Source: Rutidosis leptorrhynchoides
Taxonomy: Eukaryota > Streptophyta > Magnoliopsida > Asterales > Asteraceae
Direction of reading: 5' to 3'
DNA length: 64,000 nt
Assembly (NCBI RefSeq): GCF_046630445.1
Contig: NC_092338.1
Location: 344,043,501-344,107,500, forward strand
The notes below the pieces were generated by a model. It saw only the letters and a list, made by a program, of their open reading frames with translations. It searched no databases and was not told where the DNA came from. The translations under genes and the position numbers were made by a program. Of the stretch, positions 1 to 13,447 are shown in pieces (within the stretch, counting starts at the first letter, position 1; every line of letters starts with the position of its first letter).

Positions 1-682
1 CGACTTACAAACTTAAAACATTCGCTAACATACCCTTATTATTAAAATTAAATTAAAATTAAAATTATAAATTATAAATATAAATATATATATTGAGAGA
101 TAGAGTAAGGAAAAGAAAAAGATGTGTTTTTTCGTGCAGAATTTGATGGATTTTATAGGCCCACATTTTACTGTGCAGCTCCACGAATGCGGAGCTTTTG
201 TTCTTCTTAACTCCGCGAGTGTGGAGGTCTTAAATACAGCTCACATTATGATCCAAAACATGGGCGGCTTTAAATTAATATATATAATAATATATATAAT
301 TAATTATATATTATATTATATTCTTGTGCACAGTTGACTTGTAATTTTTGGTCCGTTGCGTCGCGCGTTGAGAGTTGACTTTGGTCCCAGTTTCGGATTT
401 TCGAACGTCCTTGCGTATAATTTAATATCTTGTACTTTGCGTTTTGCGGCTCGTACTCTTGTAATTTTTAGAAGTTCCTCATCAATAATTTGAACCTCTT
501 TGATTGTACTTTGTACTTTTTAGCTTTTTGGTCGTTTGCGCTTCAATTTGTCGAATCTGCCTTTTGTCTTCACCTTTTATTATTTAAACGAATATCACTT
601 GTAAATAGGACAATTGCAACTAAAAGCTTGTCTTTCTTGAGGGATAATGCTATGAAATATATGTTTGTTTTTAGCATTATCA
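1..682 (-). mobile_element. Athila-type LTR, partial (element D)
   Basis: This stretch lines up with 56608-57302, the promoter half of the LTR of element C, and ends in the same terminus (..TTATCA, so the minus-strand LTR begins TGATAA). The other end lies outside the window. A minus-strand TATA box (CCTATAAAAT, 151-160) is followed by two degenerate palindromes at 179-194 and 211-226. The next five bases, 683-687 (ATTCT), should be one copy of the target duplication. Whether D is a solo LTR or a full element cannot be seen. It sits in the internal region of element A. Confidence 0.8.
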
Positions 683-1195
683 ATTCTAATAGGTGAAAAT
701 CCAAATATGAAATTGAGTGAAAATAGTTATTCTGTGATGAAGGGATTCGTACTTTTGTGGTTGTAAGTAGGATAGTAAATGACTATTGAATCAGATTCGA
801 AGAATGTACAGTGTAACTTATTAATGTGAAATCTAAATATTCCTCGGGTATTACCTACCCGTTAAAATATTTTCACCATTAACAGTTTGTACAAAAGAAA
901 TTTTAATTACAATCTTTATGAAAACATATATACATATATATTTTCTTCAAATGTAATCATGGATTTAATGAGTTAATATGATATTAAACTCATTTTATTT
1001 TCGGTTTGAGCTAGAATAAATAATTTCTAAAACTTTTAGAAACCACATATTCTTCGCAGAATATTTCTTCAATGAAGTTATGAATTAATACTTCATCGTC
1101 CATTGTTGTTGGTACTCCTTGGTATCTATGGTGCGTATGACGTTGATGTTCGTGTGACAGATTGTGAAGTTGAGGTTTGCGATGCGGTTGTTGTT

Positions 1196-1200
1196 GGTGG
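1196..1200. repeat. Target site duplication, left copy, of solo LTR S
   Basis: GGTGG here is repeated at 4480-4484, exactly flanking an LTR that begins TG and ends CA. Joining the flanks restores homology with the unbroken element B sequence near 35390. Confidence 0.85.
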
Positions 1201-4200
1201 TGAAATGTCCCGTTCATATTGATTATAAACATTCCATATTAATTGATTTCGTTTCGAGGTTTTGACCTCTATATGAGACGTTTTTCAAAGACTGCATTCA
1301 TTTTTAAAACAACCATAACCTTTATTTTATCAATAAAGGTTTCAAAAGCATTACGTATATTATCAAATAATGATAATCTAAAATATACTGTTTACACACG
1401 ACCATTACATAATGGTTTACAATAGAAATATATTACATCGACATATGTTTCTTGAATGCAGTTTTTACATAATATCATACAAACATGGACTCCAAATCTT
1501 GTCCTTATTTTAGTATGCAACAGCGGAAGCTCTTAATATTCACCTGAGAATAAACATGCTTTAAACATCAACAAAAATGTTGCTGAGTTATAGGTTTAAC
1601 CTATATATATCAAATCGTAACAATAGACCACAAGATTTCATATTTCAATATACATCCCATACATAGAGATAAAAATCATTCATATGGTGAACACCTGGTA
1701 ACCGACATTAACAAGATGCATATATAAGAATATCCCCATCATTCCGGGACACCCTTCGGATATGATATAAATTTCGAAGTACTAAAGCATCCAGTACTTT
1801 GGATGGGGTTTGTTAGGCCCAATAGATCTATCTTTAGGATTCGCGTCAATTAGGGTGTCTGTTCCCTAATTCTTAGATTACCAGACTTAATAAAAAGGGG
1901 GCATATTCGATTTCGATAATTCAACCATAGAATGTAGTTTCACGTACTTGTGTCTATTTTGTAAATCATTTATAAAACCTGCATGTATTCTCATCCCAAA
2001 AATATTAGATTTTAAAAGTGGGACTATAACTCACTTTCACATATTTTTACTTCATCGGGAAGTAAGACTTGGCCACTGGTTGATTCACGAACCTATAACA
2101 ATATATACATATATATCCAAGTATGTTCAAAATATATCTATAACACTTTTAATACATTTTGATGTTTTAAGTTTATTAAGTCAGCTGTCCTCGTTAGTAA
2201 CCTACAACTAGTTGTCCACAGTTAGATGTATAGAAATAAATCGATAAATATTATCTTGAATCAATCCACGACCCGGTGTATACGTATCTTAGTATTGATC
2301 ACAACTCAAACTATATATATATTTTGGAATCAACCTCAACCCTGTATAGCTAACTCCAACATTCACATATAGAGTGTCTATGGTTGTTCCGCAATATATA
2401 TATATAGATGGGTCGACATGATAGGTCGAAACATTGTATACGTGTCTATGGTATCTCAAGATTACATAATATATACTATAAGTTTATTAGGTTATGGTTG
2501 GAATAGATTTATTACTAACTTTCACGTAGGTAAAATGAGTAGTTTTTATCAATCTTGTTTTACTCGCCATTTCTTCGTTTCTAATCCGTTTTGAGTGATT
2601 CCAGTGGCCACGGTTTCGTATTGAACTTAACTTTATGAATCTAAACAGAAAAATTATAAGTTTATAGTCGAAAATACAAGTTACAAGTCGTTTTTGAAAT
2701 AGGTAGTCATTTCCGTCGAAAGAACGACATCTTGATGACCATTTTGAAAAACATACTTTCACTTTGAGTTTAACCATGATTTTTGGATATAGTTTCATGT
2801 TCATAAGAAAAATAATTTTTCCAAAAGTATAGCTTTTAAATCAAAGTTCTTCTTAGCTTTTAATTATCCCAACCAAAACAGCCCCCGGTTTTACTACGAC
2901 GGCGTATATCCAGTTTTATGGTGTTTATCGTGTTTCCGGGTTTTAAATCATTAAGTTAGCATATCATATAGATATAGAACATGTGTTTATTTGATTTTAA
3001 AAGTCTAGTTAGAAGGATTAACTTTATTTGCGAACAAGTTTAGAATTAACTAAACTATGTTCTAGTGATTACAAGTTTATAACGTTGAATAAGACAGCTT
3101 TTTATGTATGAATCGAATGATGTTATGAACATCATTACTACCTCAAGTTCCTTGGATAAACCTACTATAAATGAGAAAAATGGATCTAGCTTCAAAGGAT
3201 CCTTGGATGTCTTGAAAGTTCTTGAAGCAGAATCATGACACGAAAACAATTTCAAGTAAGATTTCCACTCGAAATAAGATTGTTATAGCTATAGAAATTG
3301 AATTAAAGTTTGAATATGATTATTACCTTGTATTAGAAAGATAACCTACTGTAAGTAACAAAGGTTTCTTGATCTTGGATGATTACTTGGAATGGATTTA
3401 GAAAACTTGGAAGTAAACTTGCAATCTTGGAAGTATTCTTGATTTTATGAAACTAGAACTTTTGGAATTTATGAAGAACACTTAGAACTTGAAGATAGAA
3501 CTTTAGAGAGATCAATTAGATGAAGAAAATTGAAGAATGAAAGTGTTTGTAGGTGTTTTTGGTCGTTGGTGTATGGATTAGATATAAAGGATATGTAATT
3601 TTGTTTTCATGTAAATAAGTCATGAATGATTACTCATATTTTTGTAATTTTATGAGATATTTCATGCTAGTTGCCAAATGATGGTTCCCACATGTGTTAG
3701 GTGACTCACATGGACTGCTAAGAGCTAATCATTGGAGTGTATATACCAATAGTACATACATCTAAAAGCTGTGTATTGTACGAGTACAAATACGGGTGCA
3801 TACGAGTAGAATTGTTGATGAAACTGAACGAGGATGTAATTGTAAGTATTTTTGTTAAGTAGAAGTATTTTGATAAGTGTATTGAAGTCTTTCAAAAGTT
3901 TATGAATACATATTAAAACACTACATGTATATACATTTTAACTGAGTCGTTAAGTCATCGTTAGTCGTTACATGTAAGTGTTGTTTTGAAACCTTTAGGT
4001 TAACGATCTTGTTAAATGTTGTTAACCCAATGTTTATAATATCAAAAGAGATTTTAAATTATTATATTATCATGATATTATGATGTACGAATATCTCTTA
4101 ATATGATATATATATACATTAAATGTCGTTACAACGATAATCGTTACATATATGTCTCGTTTCAAAATCATTAAGTTAGTAGTCTTGTTTTTACATATGT

Positions 4201-4479
4201 AGTTCATTGTTAATATACTTAATGATATGTTTACTTATCATAATATCTTGTTAACTATATATATAACCATATATATGTCATCATATAGTTTTTACAAGTT
4301 TTAACGTTCGTGAATCACCGGTCAACTTGGGTGGTCAATTGTCTATATGAAACCTATTTCAATTAATCAAGTCTTAACAAGTTTGATTGCTTAACATGTT
4401 GGAAACATTTAATCATGTAAATATAATTTTCATTAAACATATAATCATAGAAATGTTCGGAAAAGTTCGGGTCACTACA
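1201..4479 (-). mobile_element. Solo LTR S (chromovirus-like family)
   Basis: A 3279-bp LTR that starts TGAAATGTCC and ends CACTACA on the plus strand and is flanked by a 5-bp duplication. No primer site or internal region lies inside, so it is a solo LTR left by LTR-LTR recombination. It shares two short conserved blocks with the LTRs of A, B and E: the reverse of GAGAATACATGC at 1981-1997, and the reverse of a TTCTCAGGT..CTTCCGCTG block near 1522-1562. Apart from these blocks it is AT-rich and holds no gene. Confidence 0.85.
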
Positions 4480-4484
4480 GGTGG
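4480..4484. repeat. Target site duplication, right copy, of solo LTR S
   Basis: Second copy of GGTGG, matching 1196-1200. Confidence 0.85.
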
Positions 4485-4523
4485 TGGTAATGGTACTGTT
4501 GGCGTTGATTATGGTGGTATTGA

Positions 4524-4970
4524 TTATGCTGCTGGTGCTGCTGCTGGTGTTTGTAACCTTTGCACCATATTCTCCAAAGCCACTACCCAAGCGCGAAGTT
4601 CGTTGACTTCTTCGATTACCCCGGGATAATTGTCGGTTCGGACGAGCGGATAAATATGATCTAGAATTTAGTATAGTATATAATCGTGACGAGATACTCT
4701 GGAAATGAGAGAGAAAATGGTATTTCGGACAGGTTCGCCGGTAAGTGTTTCATGTTCTTCGCCAAGAGGGCAATGCGGTGGATGAAAAGGATCACCTTCT
4801 TCTTGTCTCCAATGATTGAGGAGGCTACGAACCCAGCCCCAATTCATCCAGAATAGATGATGGCTAATCGGTTGATCCATTCCAGTTACACTGCTTTCGG
4901 AGCTCAAGTGAAAATCCATATAGGAATAGTTATCGGAATCCGACGAACTTGAACTGGTTGCGGAATTCAT
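4524..4970 (-). pseudogene. Small coiled-coil reading frame of element A (broken)
   Basis: It begins at ATG 4970 and runs in one frame to a stop at 4524-4526, with one internal TAA at about 4668, where the B copy has CAA. The N-terminus is rich in Ser and Asp; the middle holds a conserved block (MDQPISHH, WGWVRSLLN, EEGDPFHPPHCPLGEE, NTIFSLISR); past the internal stop comes a heptad-like segment (EEVNELRAWVVALENMVQRL) and an Ala/Pro tail. It lies where gag would lie, about 400 bases from the primer site, and is clearly homologous to 35343-35876 in element B. Its function is unknown. The heptad resembles the end of the extra reading frame ahead of gag in element E. Confidence 0.7.
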
Positions 4971-5356
4971 CTTGCACGGTTAGGTAAAGAATTTTATGAT
5001 ATTATTTTCGGATATCATATGATATTCTAATTACTTAGAATATCTATGTATAGTACAGAAGATCCCGTAGATTACGGAGGAAATTAAGGAAACGTGTCAG
5101 ATAAAGTTTACAGTAACAGATACGCTAAGATCTGAATTTTGTCTCTACACTATTCATGCAATCAATGCAATAAGAAGTGTCTAGACTAAGAATGATAAAC
5201 AGGTAATTTCCTAAGGATGATAAGTAGATGATTTTCGACACGAAATGATAAGCAAAACTTTTGACATGCAGACACGGTCGAAGTCCAGACCCACTAATGC
5301 ATCTAATAACTATCAGCTAGACACACTAATGCAAGACCTGGTTAGCTAAGACCACT

Positions 5357-5368
5357 ACTCTGATACCA
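5357..5368 (-). other. Primer binding site of element A (initiator Met tRNA type)
   Basis: The minus strand reads TGGTATCAGAGT, one base away from the usual TGGTATCAGAGC, next to the LTR end. It sets the element's direction to minus. Confidence 0.8.
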
Positions 5369-6730
5369 ACTTTCATGACCCGTCCTAATCCATCTGGACG
5401 AATACATTACATTTGGTTACATCGCGAGGTTCTGACCTCTATATGATACATTTTACAAACATTGCATTCGTTTTTAAAAGACAAACTTTCATTACATCGA
5501 AAGTTGATGGCATGCATACTATTTCATAATATATCCAACTATAATTGACTTAATAATAATCTTGATGAACTCGACGACTTGAATGCAACGTCTTTTGAAA
5601 TATGTCATGAATGACTCCAAGTAATATCTCTAATATGAGCAAATGCACAGCGGAAGATTTCTTTCATACCTGAGAATAAACATGCTTTCAAGTGTCAACC
5701 AAAAGGTTGGTGAGTTCATTAGTTTATCATGATCAATCATTTTCATCATTTTAATAGACCACAAGATTTCATATTTCCAATTCTCATAAACATACGTCCC
5801 ATGCATAGAGACAAAAATCATTCATATGGATTGAACACCTGGTAACCGACCTTAACAAAATGCATATAGAATATCCTCATCATTCCGGGACACCCATCGG
5901 ACATGATAAAATCGAAGTACTAAAGCATTCCAAATTCCAGAATGGGGCTTGTTGGGCCCGGTAGATCTATCTTTAGGATTCGCGTTAATTTGGGGGTCTG
6001 TTCCCAAATTCTTAGGCTACCAAGCTAAAAAGGGGCATATTCGGCTTCGATCATTCAACCATATAATGTAGTTTCAATTACTTGTGTCTATTTCGTAAAA
6101 CATTTATAAAAGCGCATGTATTCTCAGTCCCAAAAATATATATTGCAAAAGCTTTTAAAAAGGGAGTAATGAAACTCACGATACGATATTTTGTAGTAAA
6201 AATATTTATACGACGATACTGAACAATGCAGGGTTGGCCTCGGATTCACGAACCTATATCAATTATATATATATATTAACACGTATAATGGTAATCGAAC
6301 AAATTTATATAATTATTAGTGATATAAATTATATGTCTCATGTATATCTTTTATTATAATCTATTAGTATATTAATTTATAATTTAGTATTATATCTATA
6401 TATAATGTATTAAAATTAATATTTATATTTATATATGTGATTATTATCTATAATATATTAAAATATTTTTATATAATATATGTAACTTAGATAGTAATAT
6501 AGTATGTAATTTTATATATGTAATGGATATATATATATATATATTTTATATATAAATATCATTTATTTATTAAAATAATAATTATAGTTATAATAAAATA
6601 ATGATAATAATAATAACTATTATGATAATAATAATATTAATAATGATAAAACTAATAATAATGATAGTAATATTAAAAAATGATACTTTTAATAAAATGA
6701 TAATAATGATAATAATTTTTGTAATAACCT

Positions 6731-6873
<143 letters not shown>

Positions 6874-6879
6874 GGATGA

Positions 6880-6985
6880 TGACTACCTCACAATAATAAG
6901 CTCCAAAAATAAAATGCCCTTGCCCGGGCTCGAACCCTCGACCTCTAGCTAACCCGCAAACACCCAAGACCACTGAACCAATTCG
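6880..6985 (-). mobile_element. SINE-like module with tRNA-type promoter boxes
   Basis: On the minus strand an A-box-like TGGTTCAGTGG (6969-6980) is followed by a B-box-like GGGTTCGAGCCC (6926-6937), then a short GC-rich body and the (TTA)n run. This order fits a short tRNA-derived SINE with a triplet tail. No target duplication was found. Confidence 0.45.
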
Positions 6986-7054
6986 TTTTATCTAATTATA
7001 ACCCCTTTTAATTTTAATTAAACTACCCTTCTGTTTTCCCTATTTCTTCTCCTT

Positions 7055-7150
7055 CTTTTTCAAAAAAAATAAAAATGTCACAGTCCGGGATTGAACCTAC
7101 GACCTCCAGTTCACACATCAACACCCTTAACCGTTCCTCTGTTTCTAATT
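7055..7150 (-). mobile_element. Second SINE-like module
   Basis: The minus strand carries an A-box-like AACGGTTAAGGGTG, then GAGGTCGTAGGTTCAATCCCGG (B box, about 7081-7105), then a T-rich tail. Its centre resembles the module at 6880-6985, so the two may be related copies. It is too short to name a family. Confidence 0.35.
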
Positions 7151-8568
7151 TTCTATTTTAGTTAATGATTTAATTGTACTTAATAAGTTGTCTGTTTATC
7201 AACATACAACATCATTATACAACCTCATCATTTTCGTTACCCCATACACTAGTGTCATTCAAAAAGGAATCGACATATAAACACAATTATTGCAGCAATA
7301 GTATCTCCCTCTTTCTTCGTTAATCATCATCTTCATCTTATATAAACATTTTCGTTCTTTATCATTGTTACCATCGCCTATTATCAAACCCGGTTACCAT
7401 CATGAAATATTCATCGTCTACTCATTCATCATCGTCAGAAATAAAGAAAACAAAGAAGAATAATGTAGCAGCAACTTGTGATGAAGAAACATAGCGGCAT
7501 GCAGCAGAGACCACTGTTGGGTTTATGATTCATTCGTGGGCTTGTTATAGGTTCAAGAATATTGGGCTGCATTATTTTTATTTTGTTATTGGGCCTCCTG
7601 TGTGCTGTACAGCTCATCCACTCCTATCCGTTGCATTATTAAGTTTATCTAAGTTGCTTTGCAGCTTACAGCTAAAAAGGTATACACATGCATACAACTT
7701 GTTTCATCTTTTTATCACTTTTCTCGTCTACTTATCATGGGTTTGTAATACGGAGTATCGTTTAGAAATAATAGATGATCGGAACAGTAGTAGTTTTAAA
7801 GGGGTGGTTTAAGGTTGTTGACCGAAGTAAAAACAGGAGACGGGCAGGAGTAGTAAATTGTAAAATAAATAAGCAAGCTCTTTCACGAAAAGATGTAGTC
7901 GATTATTGTTGAAGAAATCATTCATATGCATCTTTGTAACAAAGTAATGAAGCCCTCATGGTGGTTGTTTGGGTCATGAAAAAATAAGAAAAATATAAAC
8001 AGTCAATAACCGGAACAAAAGTAAACAAATGGGTTTTAAGGTGTTTTGATCGAATTAAGAGCTTGGCTCTTGGTTGTTGTCGAGTTAAGCCAAAAACAGA
8101 AAGTTTGTTCTCAGTTGTAAGGTGGTGTGGTGATCTCGGTTAGCAACACCCAATGGTGATCGATTTTTAGAGGGACTAGGGGTGGTGATTAAATAGTGGT
8201 CGGAGGAAGTGATAAGGTGGTGATTCAAGAAGATAGGTGTTTCATGGTTCATGATGGTTCGTTGATTTGATCTAGGACAATAACAAGTAGCAGTTTACTA
8301 CGATGGTGGTGGTTTTGTTTTGACGGTTGGGAGTGATGGTGTGTAGTGATTAAACCGCAGTTGGTAATGATTTTCTAGACGGGTTTTGATGGGGTGGTTT
8401 CATAGTATTTGTCGATTACAAATAGAATAAAATCAAGGGACGATTAAGGTGGTGTATGGTTCAGCAGAGATGGTGGTGATCGATAGTAGGGTAGTGATTT
8501 AAATCTATCTAATGCTATGTATATGTGTGTTTATAGAAATGATGCTCGTTCCCATTTTCAATATTGTA

Positions 8569-8697
<129 letters not shown>

Positions 8698-9392
8698 AAT
8701 AGAATAGACATTAGATAGAAGAGATATGAGATGTGCAGACAAAATAGTAATAGTAACCCCAATAGTATTTATCAATCGACAATAGTAATGTTAAATCGTT
8801 AATTGATTCTTATTCGATTTTTCGGTTATCATTTCAATCAGCAGAAATCAATAATAATATTATAATATAATTTAAAATATAAACGTGTGAATTGTTAGCC
8901 GTCGTCTACTATTTCATTTACGGACTGAAATTAGTGCTCCGTTGATAGTAATTAGTGGCGTATAAAAGTTCTCTGAAAAATCTCAAACTTTCACCGTAAT
9001 TATCTTTATTTATTTCAGTCATTATGGTATAAAATTCAATCATTAACTATTAAATAAAAATTACATTAATTATTCACTCCTAACCCCAAGTAAAATATGA
9101 AAAGTTTTAGAATTCAACAAATAGTTCCTAAATACATTTTTAATAAGCCTAAAATTTATATTACTCATTTTCGGATCACCGTTATTTTAAAATGATATAA
9201 TTTCGAATTAAACTTCTCTAAATAATAACCGAAACGTCCAACGAGTATTTCAATCATTAAATATTTATTTTTAATATACTTTTATTTATATATATAGATA
9301 TGTTTTAAATAATAATTATTATATTTTGTTTTATTTTACATAGATAAATTTTGGTAACAACAACATACAATATTTAAAATTATATTTTTAAT

Positions 9393-9437
<45 letters not shown>

Positions 9438-9606
9438 TATCAAGTTACAATTAATTGTTCGTGAATCGTTGGAACTGGTCGAAGGTCAAATGATTTCATG
9501 AAACAGTTCAAAAATTTTGAGACTCGGTTTAATAGACTTTGCTTATCGTGTTGGAAACCTATTAAGATTACGTTTAAATTTGGTCGGAAATTTCCGGGTC
9601 GTCACA

Positions 9607-10676
9607 ACACCATCCCATCATTCATCCCTAAAACCCAAATCAACCCTAATATATTTTAGGCACCTACTTTTCTTATTTCCCTTGCTAGAAATCAATACTC
9701 ATAATCATCATCGTTCATTCATCTTCGTCATATAGTACTAGTAAACACAACACCCAACACTTTATATCGGAATCACCTTAATCAAAATGTAAACAAACTG
9801 ACCATTAAACCTCGAATACAAATACATGAATTAAAAACACAAATTAGGGTAATCAAAACCCAATTTTCAAGATTAATTATACGATTAATTTTGAAAGTCT
9901 ATCTGTTAAGCGAATAAGATGGTAATCAAATCTTGTTTCTCCAAAATCACCATCAACGGTCACCACTGCCGATTTAAACTACCGGCCACCGCCACCACCG
10001 GATCTCAACCACCACCACCATTAGAACATGTAACATTACGATTTGGTGTTTGATTTGATGTTCTTAAATTCAATCTGTTCGGTTTGGTGTTCTACTTCAA
10101 TCTATTCAATTTTCCAGCCACCCTACTCGGTTTTGTGATTTAAATATCAAAACACCGCTGGACACCATCGTAAACCCATGTTGATTTCATGACCTAACCA
10201 TCGATTAATCAGATGAAAGTTTCGTTCTCGAACCACAGCCATTGAATTTTATACCCACCTCAGTAAACCAAAACCATCACTGTCATACCCATATCCGTAA
10301 ATTAAATCCACCACCATCACCGGACTGGAACTGAACCACCACTGCAATCCATCGTTCTTCTGAAATGGTGCTCAGTTTATAGTGATGCTCCGAATCACCA
10401 CCAACTACAACCTAGAACCCAATTTCATTTTTAGATCTGAAATAAGGGATTTCGATTTTATATTTCAAAGCTTGAAGCTCGAAGGTTTTTAGATCTCAAA
10501 TCCATGAAGCTCAGGTTTGAATTTGCTGCTGGTGTTCTTGATAATGAATTAGGTTTTAGCTTTCTAGGTGAGAGGATATGAAGAAAAGAACGTGGGTGAT
10601 TGTGGTGGTAACTGGTAAAGAGTAGTGCGTGTTTTATGTGTGAGATAATAGAGATAAATTAACCAAAGTACCCTCA
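9607..10676. other. Flanking DNA between elements A and B, no gene recognised
   Basis: Low-complexity stretches of CCACCACC and ATCATC type, with no long open frame and no motif I recognise. 9607-9611 (ACACC) should be the target duplication of element A. The sequence up to 10676 is continuous with 38400 onward once B is taken out. The two sides form a TACCCTC..GAGGGTA near-palindrome around the insertion point. Confidence 0.5.
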
Positions 10677-10681
10677 CATGC
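10677..10681. repeat. Target site duplication, left copy, of element B
   Basis: CATGC here is repeated at 38395-38399, directly outside the two LTRs of element B. Confidence 0.85.
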
Positions 10682-12358
10682 TGTGACGATCGCTCCAAAT
10701 CCATATGGACGAACACGTCATTCATCGATTTCATTGCGAGGTATTTGACCTCTATATGATACGTTTTGTAAACATTGCATTCTTTTGAAAATGCACACCA
10801 TAAATGAATATTTAAATCAAAGGTTTTCGACATCTGATGATTTCTACATATAGACAATCACCGTAAATAATAGTTTACAATAGTACTTCCGTTGACAATG
10901 TAGTCAAAATAAGATACATGGTGATGATTTGGTGAATGCAACGTTTCCTTAAAAAATATGCCATGTAAGACTTCATGCACATAGCTTGTCTAACATATAA
11001 GCAAACAGCGAAAGACTTCTAGGGAACCTGAGAATAAACATGCTAACAAGTGTCAACACAAAGGTTGGTGAGTTCATAGTTTTAATGTTTTGCATAATCT
11101 GTACATAAAGGTGGATCACAAGATTTCAGTTGTTTCATCCAGAAACGTTTATCAAAATATTCTACGAAATTGAGCACCCTGGTAGCTAAACTTAACGTAT
11201 ATATAATTTGTACCCTTTGTATAATCATCTTAATAATACACGCAAACCAACGTGTACGCTTCTCAAATAGTATACGTCCGTTAAAAGGCTAGTGCTCTAG
11301 CTCGGACGGGGATATCAAGCCCTATGGATCCATATACTACTACTCGCGCCCACCAGTTCTTATAACTAGCAGTTACTAGTTACCAAAGCTAAGGGATTTT
11401 CGGTTCAAACTCAGTGTAGAATTTAGTATGTACTTGTATCCATTAAGTTTAAGATAAAGTGCATGTATTCTCAGCCCAAAAATATAGATTGCAAAAGCAA
11501 TTAAAAAGGGAGCAAATGAAACTCACCTTAGCAGCATATAAAGTCGTTCACCAAAAGGTGACTGAAACTCGGATTACCAAATAACCGTATATCTCAACCT
11601 AGAGAACATATGTTGGTCAATAAATATCTATCAAGCTAGGTCAGGTCATAGTGTATCACAATCCTAATTCTCGAGATCGACATACAAAAGTTATCCAAAG
11701 TCGTTTCAAAAAGTCAATTTTGACAATAATTCAACAAAACGAGACGTGCCTTATATATGGATTCATTTACTTGGCTGGTAATATTCAAAAATCCAATTTA
11801 TCATTCTTGCAAACAAGTTTCAAAAGCAATTTCAATCAATGTCAATCATAATTCAGTTGATCATATATTTTAATTCGTTCACCGAAATTACGCGATTTCT
11901 AAATGAAAAGTTATTGATTTTTCGCCAGCTTTCCAAAAACATGCATATTATATACCTTTTATCAGTAATATATGTATTTACTTCGTGATTCATCATAACT
12001 ATTTAATGACAAAATTTAGTATACAAGCATGCATAAATATATATACTCGAGCACTATACATGGATACACAATTAATGTATAAAAGATAAAATATGAGTGT
12101 TTACGTATCAATATTGAGATTCAATATTGTAGGAAAGTACGTAGACGCAACAGAGATGATAAATACTAGATTTGATTCACAAATATACCCTCGAACATTA
12201 CCCATAACCTCATTGGCAATAACCCATAATTTCCTTAGCTCTATCCCGCTCAAAAACCCATTTTGAAGGTGTTACGTTCATAACCTCATCGTAGTATTTT
12301 AGGTATATATACTACTAATAATAATATTATAATAAGATTAATAATAATAATATTAATC

Positions 12359-12394
<36 letters not shown>

Positions 12395-12834
12395 TAAAAA
12401 AATATAATAATACGGAAGAATGAATCGAGCTTTTATAGTATGTGGCCTGCTACAGTACCTCATGCGATCGTATGAGTTTTCAGTGTTTTTGCCATGCGAT
12501 CGCATGGCCGCCTTATCTATTTTTGTTTGCTAGTTCGTCGATATTAAATAGTGTTTTACTGTAGCAAATAGTGTTTACTGTAGCAAATAGTGTTTTCTGT
12601 AGCAAAGTCATTTTACTGTAGCAAATAGTATTTTACTGTAGGAAAGTCGTTTTTACTTGTACATATATATATACATACATATAATTATTCATGAATCGTC
12701 GAGAGCAGTCAAATGTAATGAAACAGTTCTAAAATTTTGAGATTTAACTTCATAGACTTTGTTTATCGTATCGAAAACGTTAAATCATTTAAAGATAAAG
12801 TTTAAATTTGGTCAAAAATTTCCGGGTTGTCACA
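10682..12834 (-). mobile_element. 3' LTR of element B
   Basis: On the minus strand it starts TGTGACAACCCGG and ends GATCGTCACA. A TATA box (minus TATAAAAGC, about 12431-12440) is preceded by two palindromes, one degenerate (about 12471-12488) and one perfect (CATGCGATCGCATG, about 12493-12506). A (TAA)n tract lies at about 12355-12392. Confidence 0.85.
12544..12655. repeat. Short minisatellite in the B LTR
   Basis: Five to six copies of a roughly 20-bp unit with core TTTACTGTAGCAAATAGTG. The matching part of the other LTR (about 38124-38215) has one unit fewer, so the array changed length after B inserted. Confidence 0.8.
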
Positions 12835-12870
12835 GTACCTACCCGTTAAAGAAATTTCGTCCCGAAATTT
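12835..12870 (-). other. Polypurine tract and hairpin of element B
   Basis: On the minus strand AAATTTCG-GGA-CGAAATTT (8-bp perfect arms, 12870-12852) is followed by TTTAACGGGTAGGTAC and then the LTR start. The same hairpin and nearly the same tract precede the 3' LTR of element E (31803-31839). Confidence 0.8.
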
Positions 12871-13273
12871 GAGTGAGGTCGTCATGGCTGACAATAAAAA
12901 TGTTTTCATAACGAATATGTGTTGGTAAATAGAATTTTATCACCATTGAATAATACGGATAAAACAATCCGATTACTCGAAGCGTATGTGAGAAGTTATC
13001 GTAATAGAGTGAAATGGAGAATAGAGATTCGTCTTATCTCTTGATGTAGTAACGATTGATTTTCGGAATTTAAGGAATAGAAAATCTTCATAATTTAAAT
13101 AAGATTTGATTCTTCGGAATTTAAGAAAATTATGATTTCTTTTGATTAAATGCGTAATCTGCCTCGATTGCTATGTCTGATATTTTGCTATAAATTAACC
13201 TCTTCCGTTTCATTTATTCTCACCACTCCTATAATCTTCTTTCTTTTTTCATACTTACAAAAGAGTTGTGAAA

Positions 13274-13447
13274 ATGTTTCATCCAGTTCTGATTCTTGAT
13301 ATTTTCTTGGCTATCATATCATTCATTCTTATTTTTCATCTGCCACCAGAGGAGGTTATTTTCTTCTACTATTACCTTGGGGTTATATTGTTTTTCATTC
13401 TCCCGTGTCTTTATATTGCTATACGTATTGATATACACGGTTTGTAA
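13274..13447 (+). CDS. Hypothetical 57-residue membrane microprotein, antisense to element B
   Basis: ATG 13274 to TAA 13445-13447. The product has about 57 residues with two hydrophobic stretches (residues 5-21 FHPV..LIFH side and about 27-50) separated by LPPEE, which would make a two-pass membrane hairpin. A TATA-like TATAAATTA lies about 85 bases upstream, followed by a pyrimidine-rich leader. It runs against the direction of element B. No family is recognised. It could be a chance open frame in AT-rich DNA. Confidence 0.25.
   Translation: MFHPVLILDIFLAIISFILIFHLPPEEVIFFYYYLGVILFFILPCLYIAIRIDIHGL

Noticed and set aside
1201-4479. A full-length element rather than a solo LTR
   Set aside because: No primer site, polypurine tract or second LTR lies between the two copies of the target duplication.
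7525-7812. 95-codon plus-strand frame in the A LTR
   Set aside because: No domain, atypical composition, and it lies within LTR sequence of the opposite sense.
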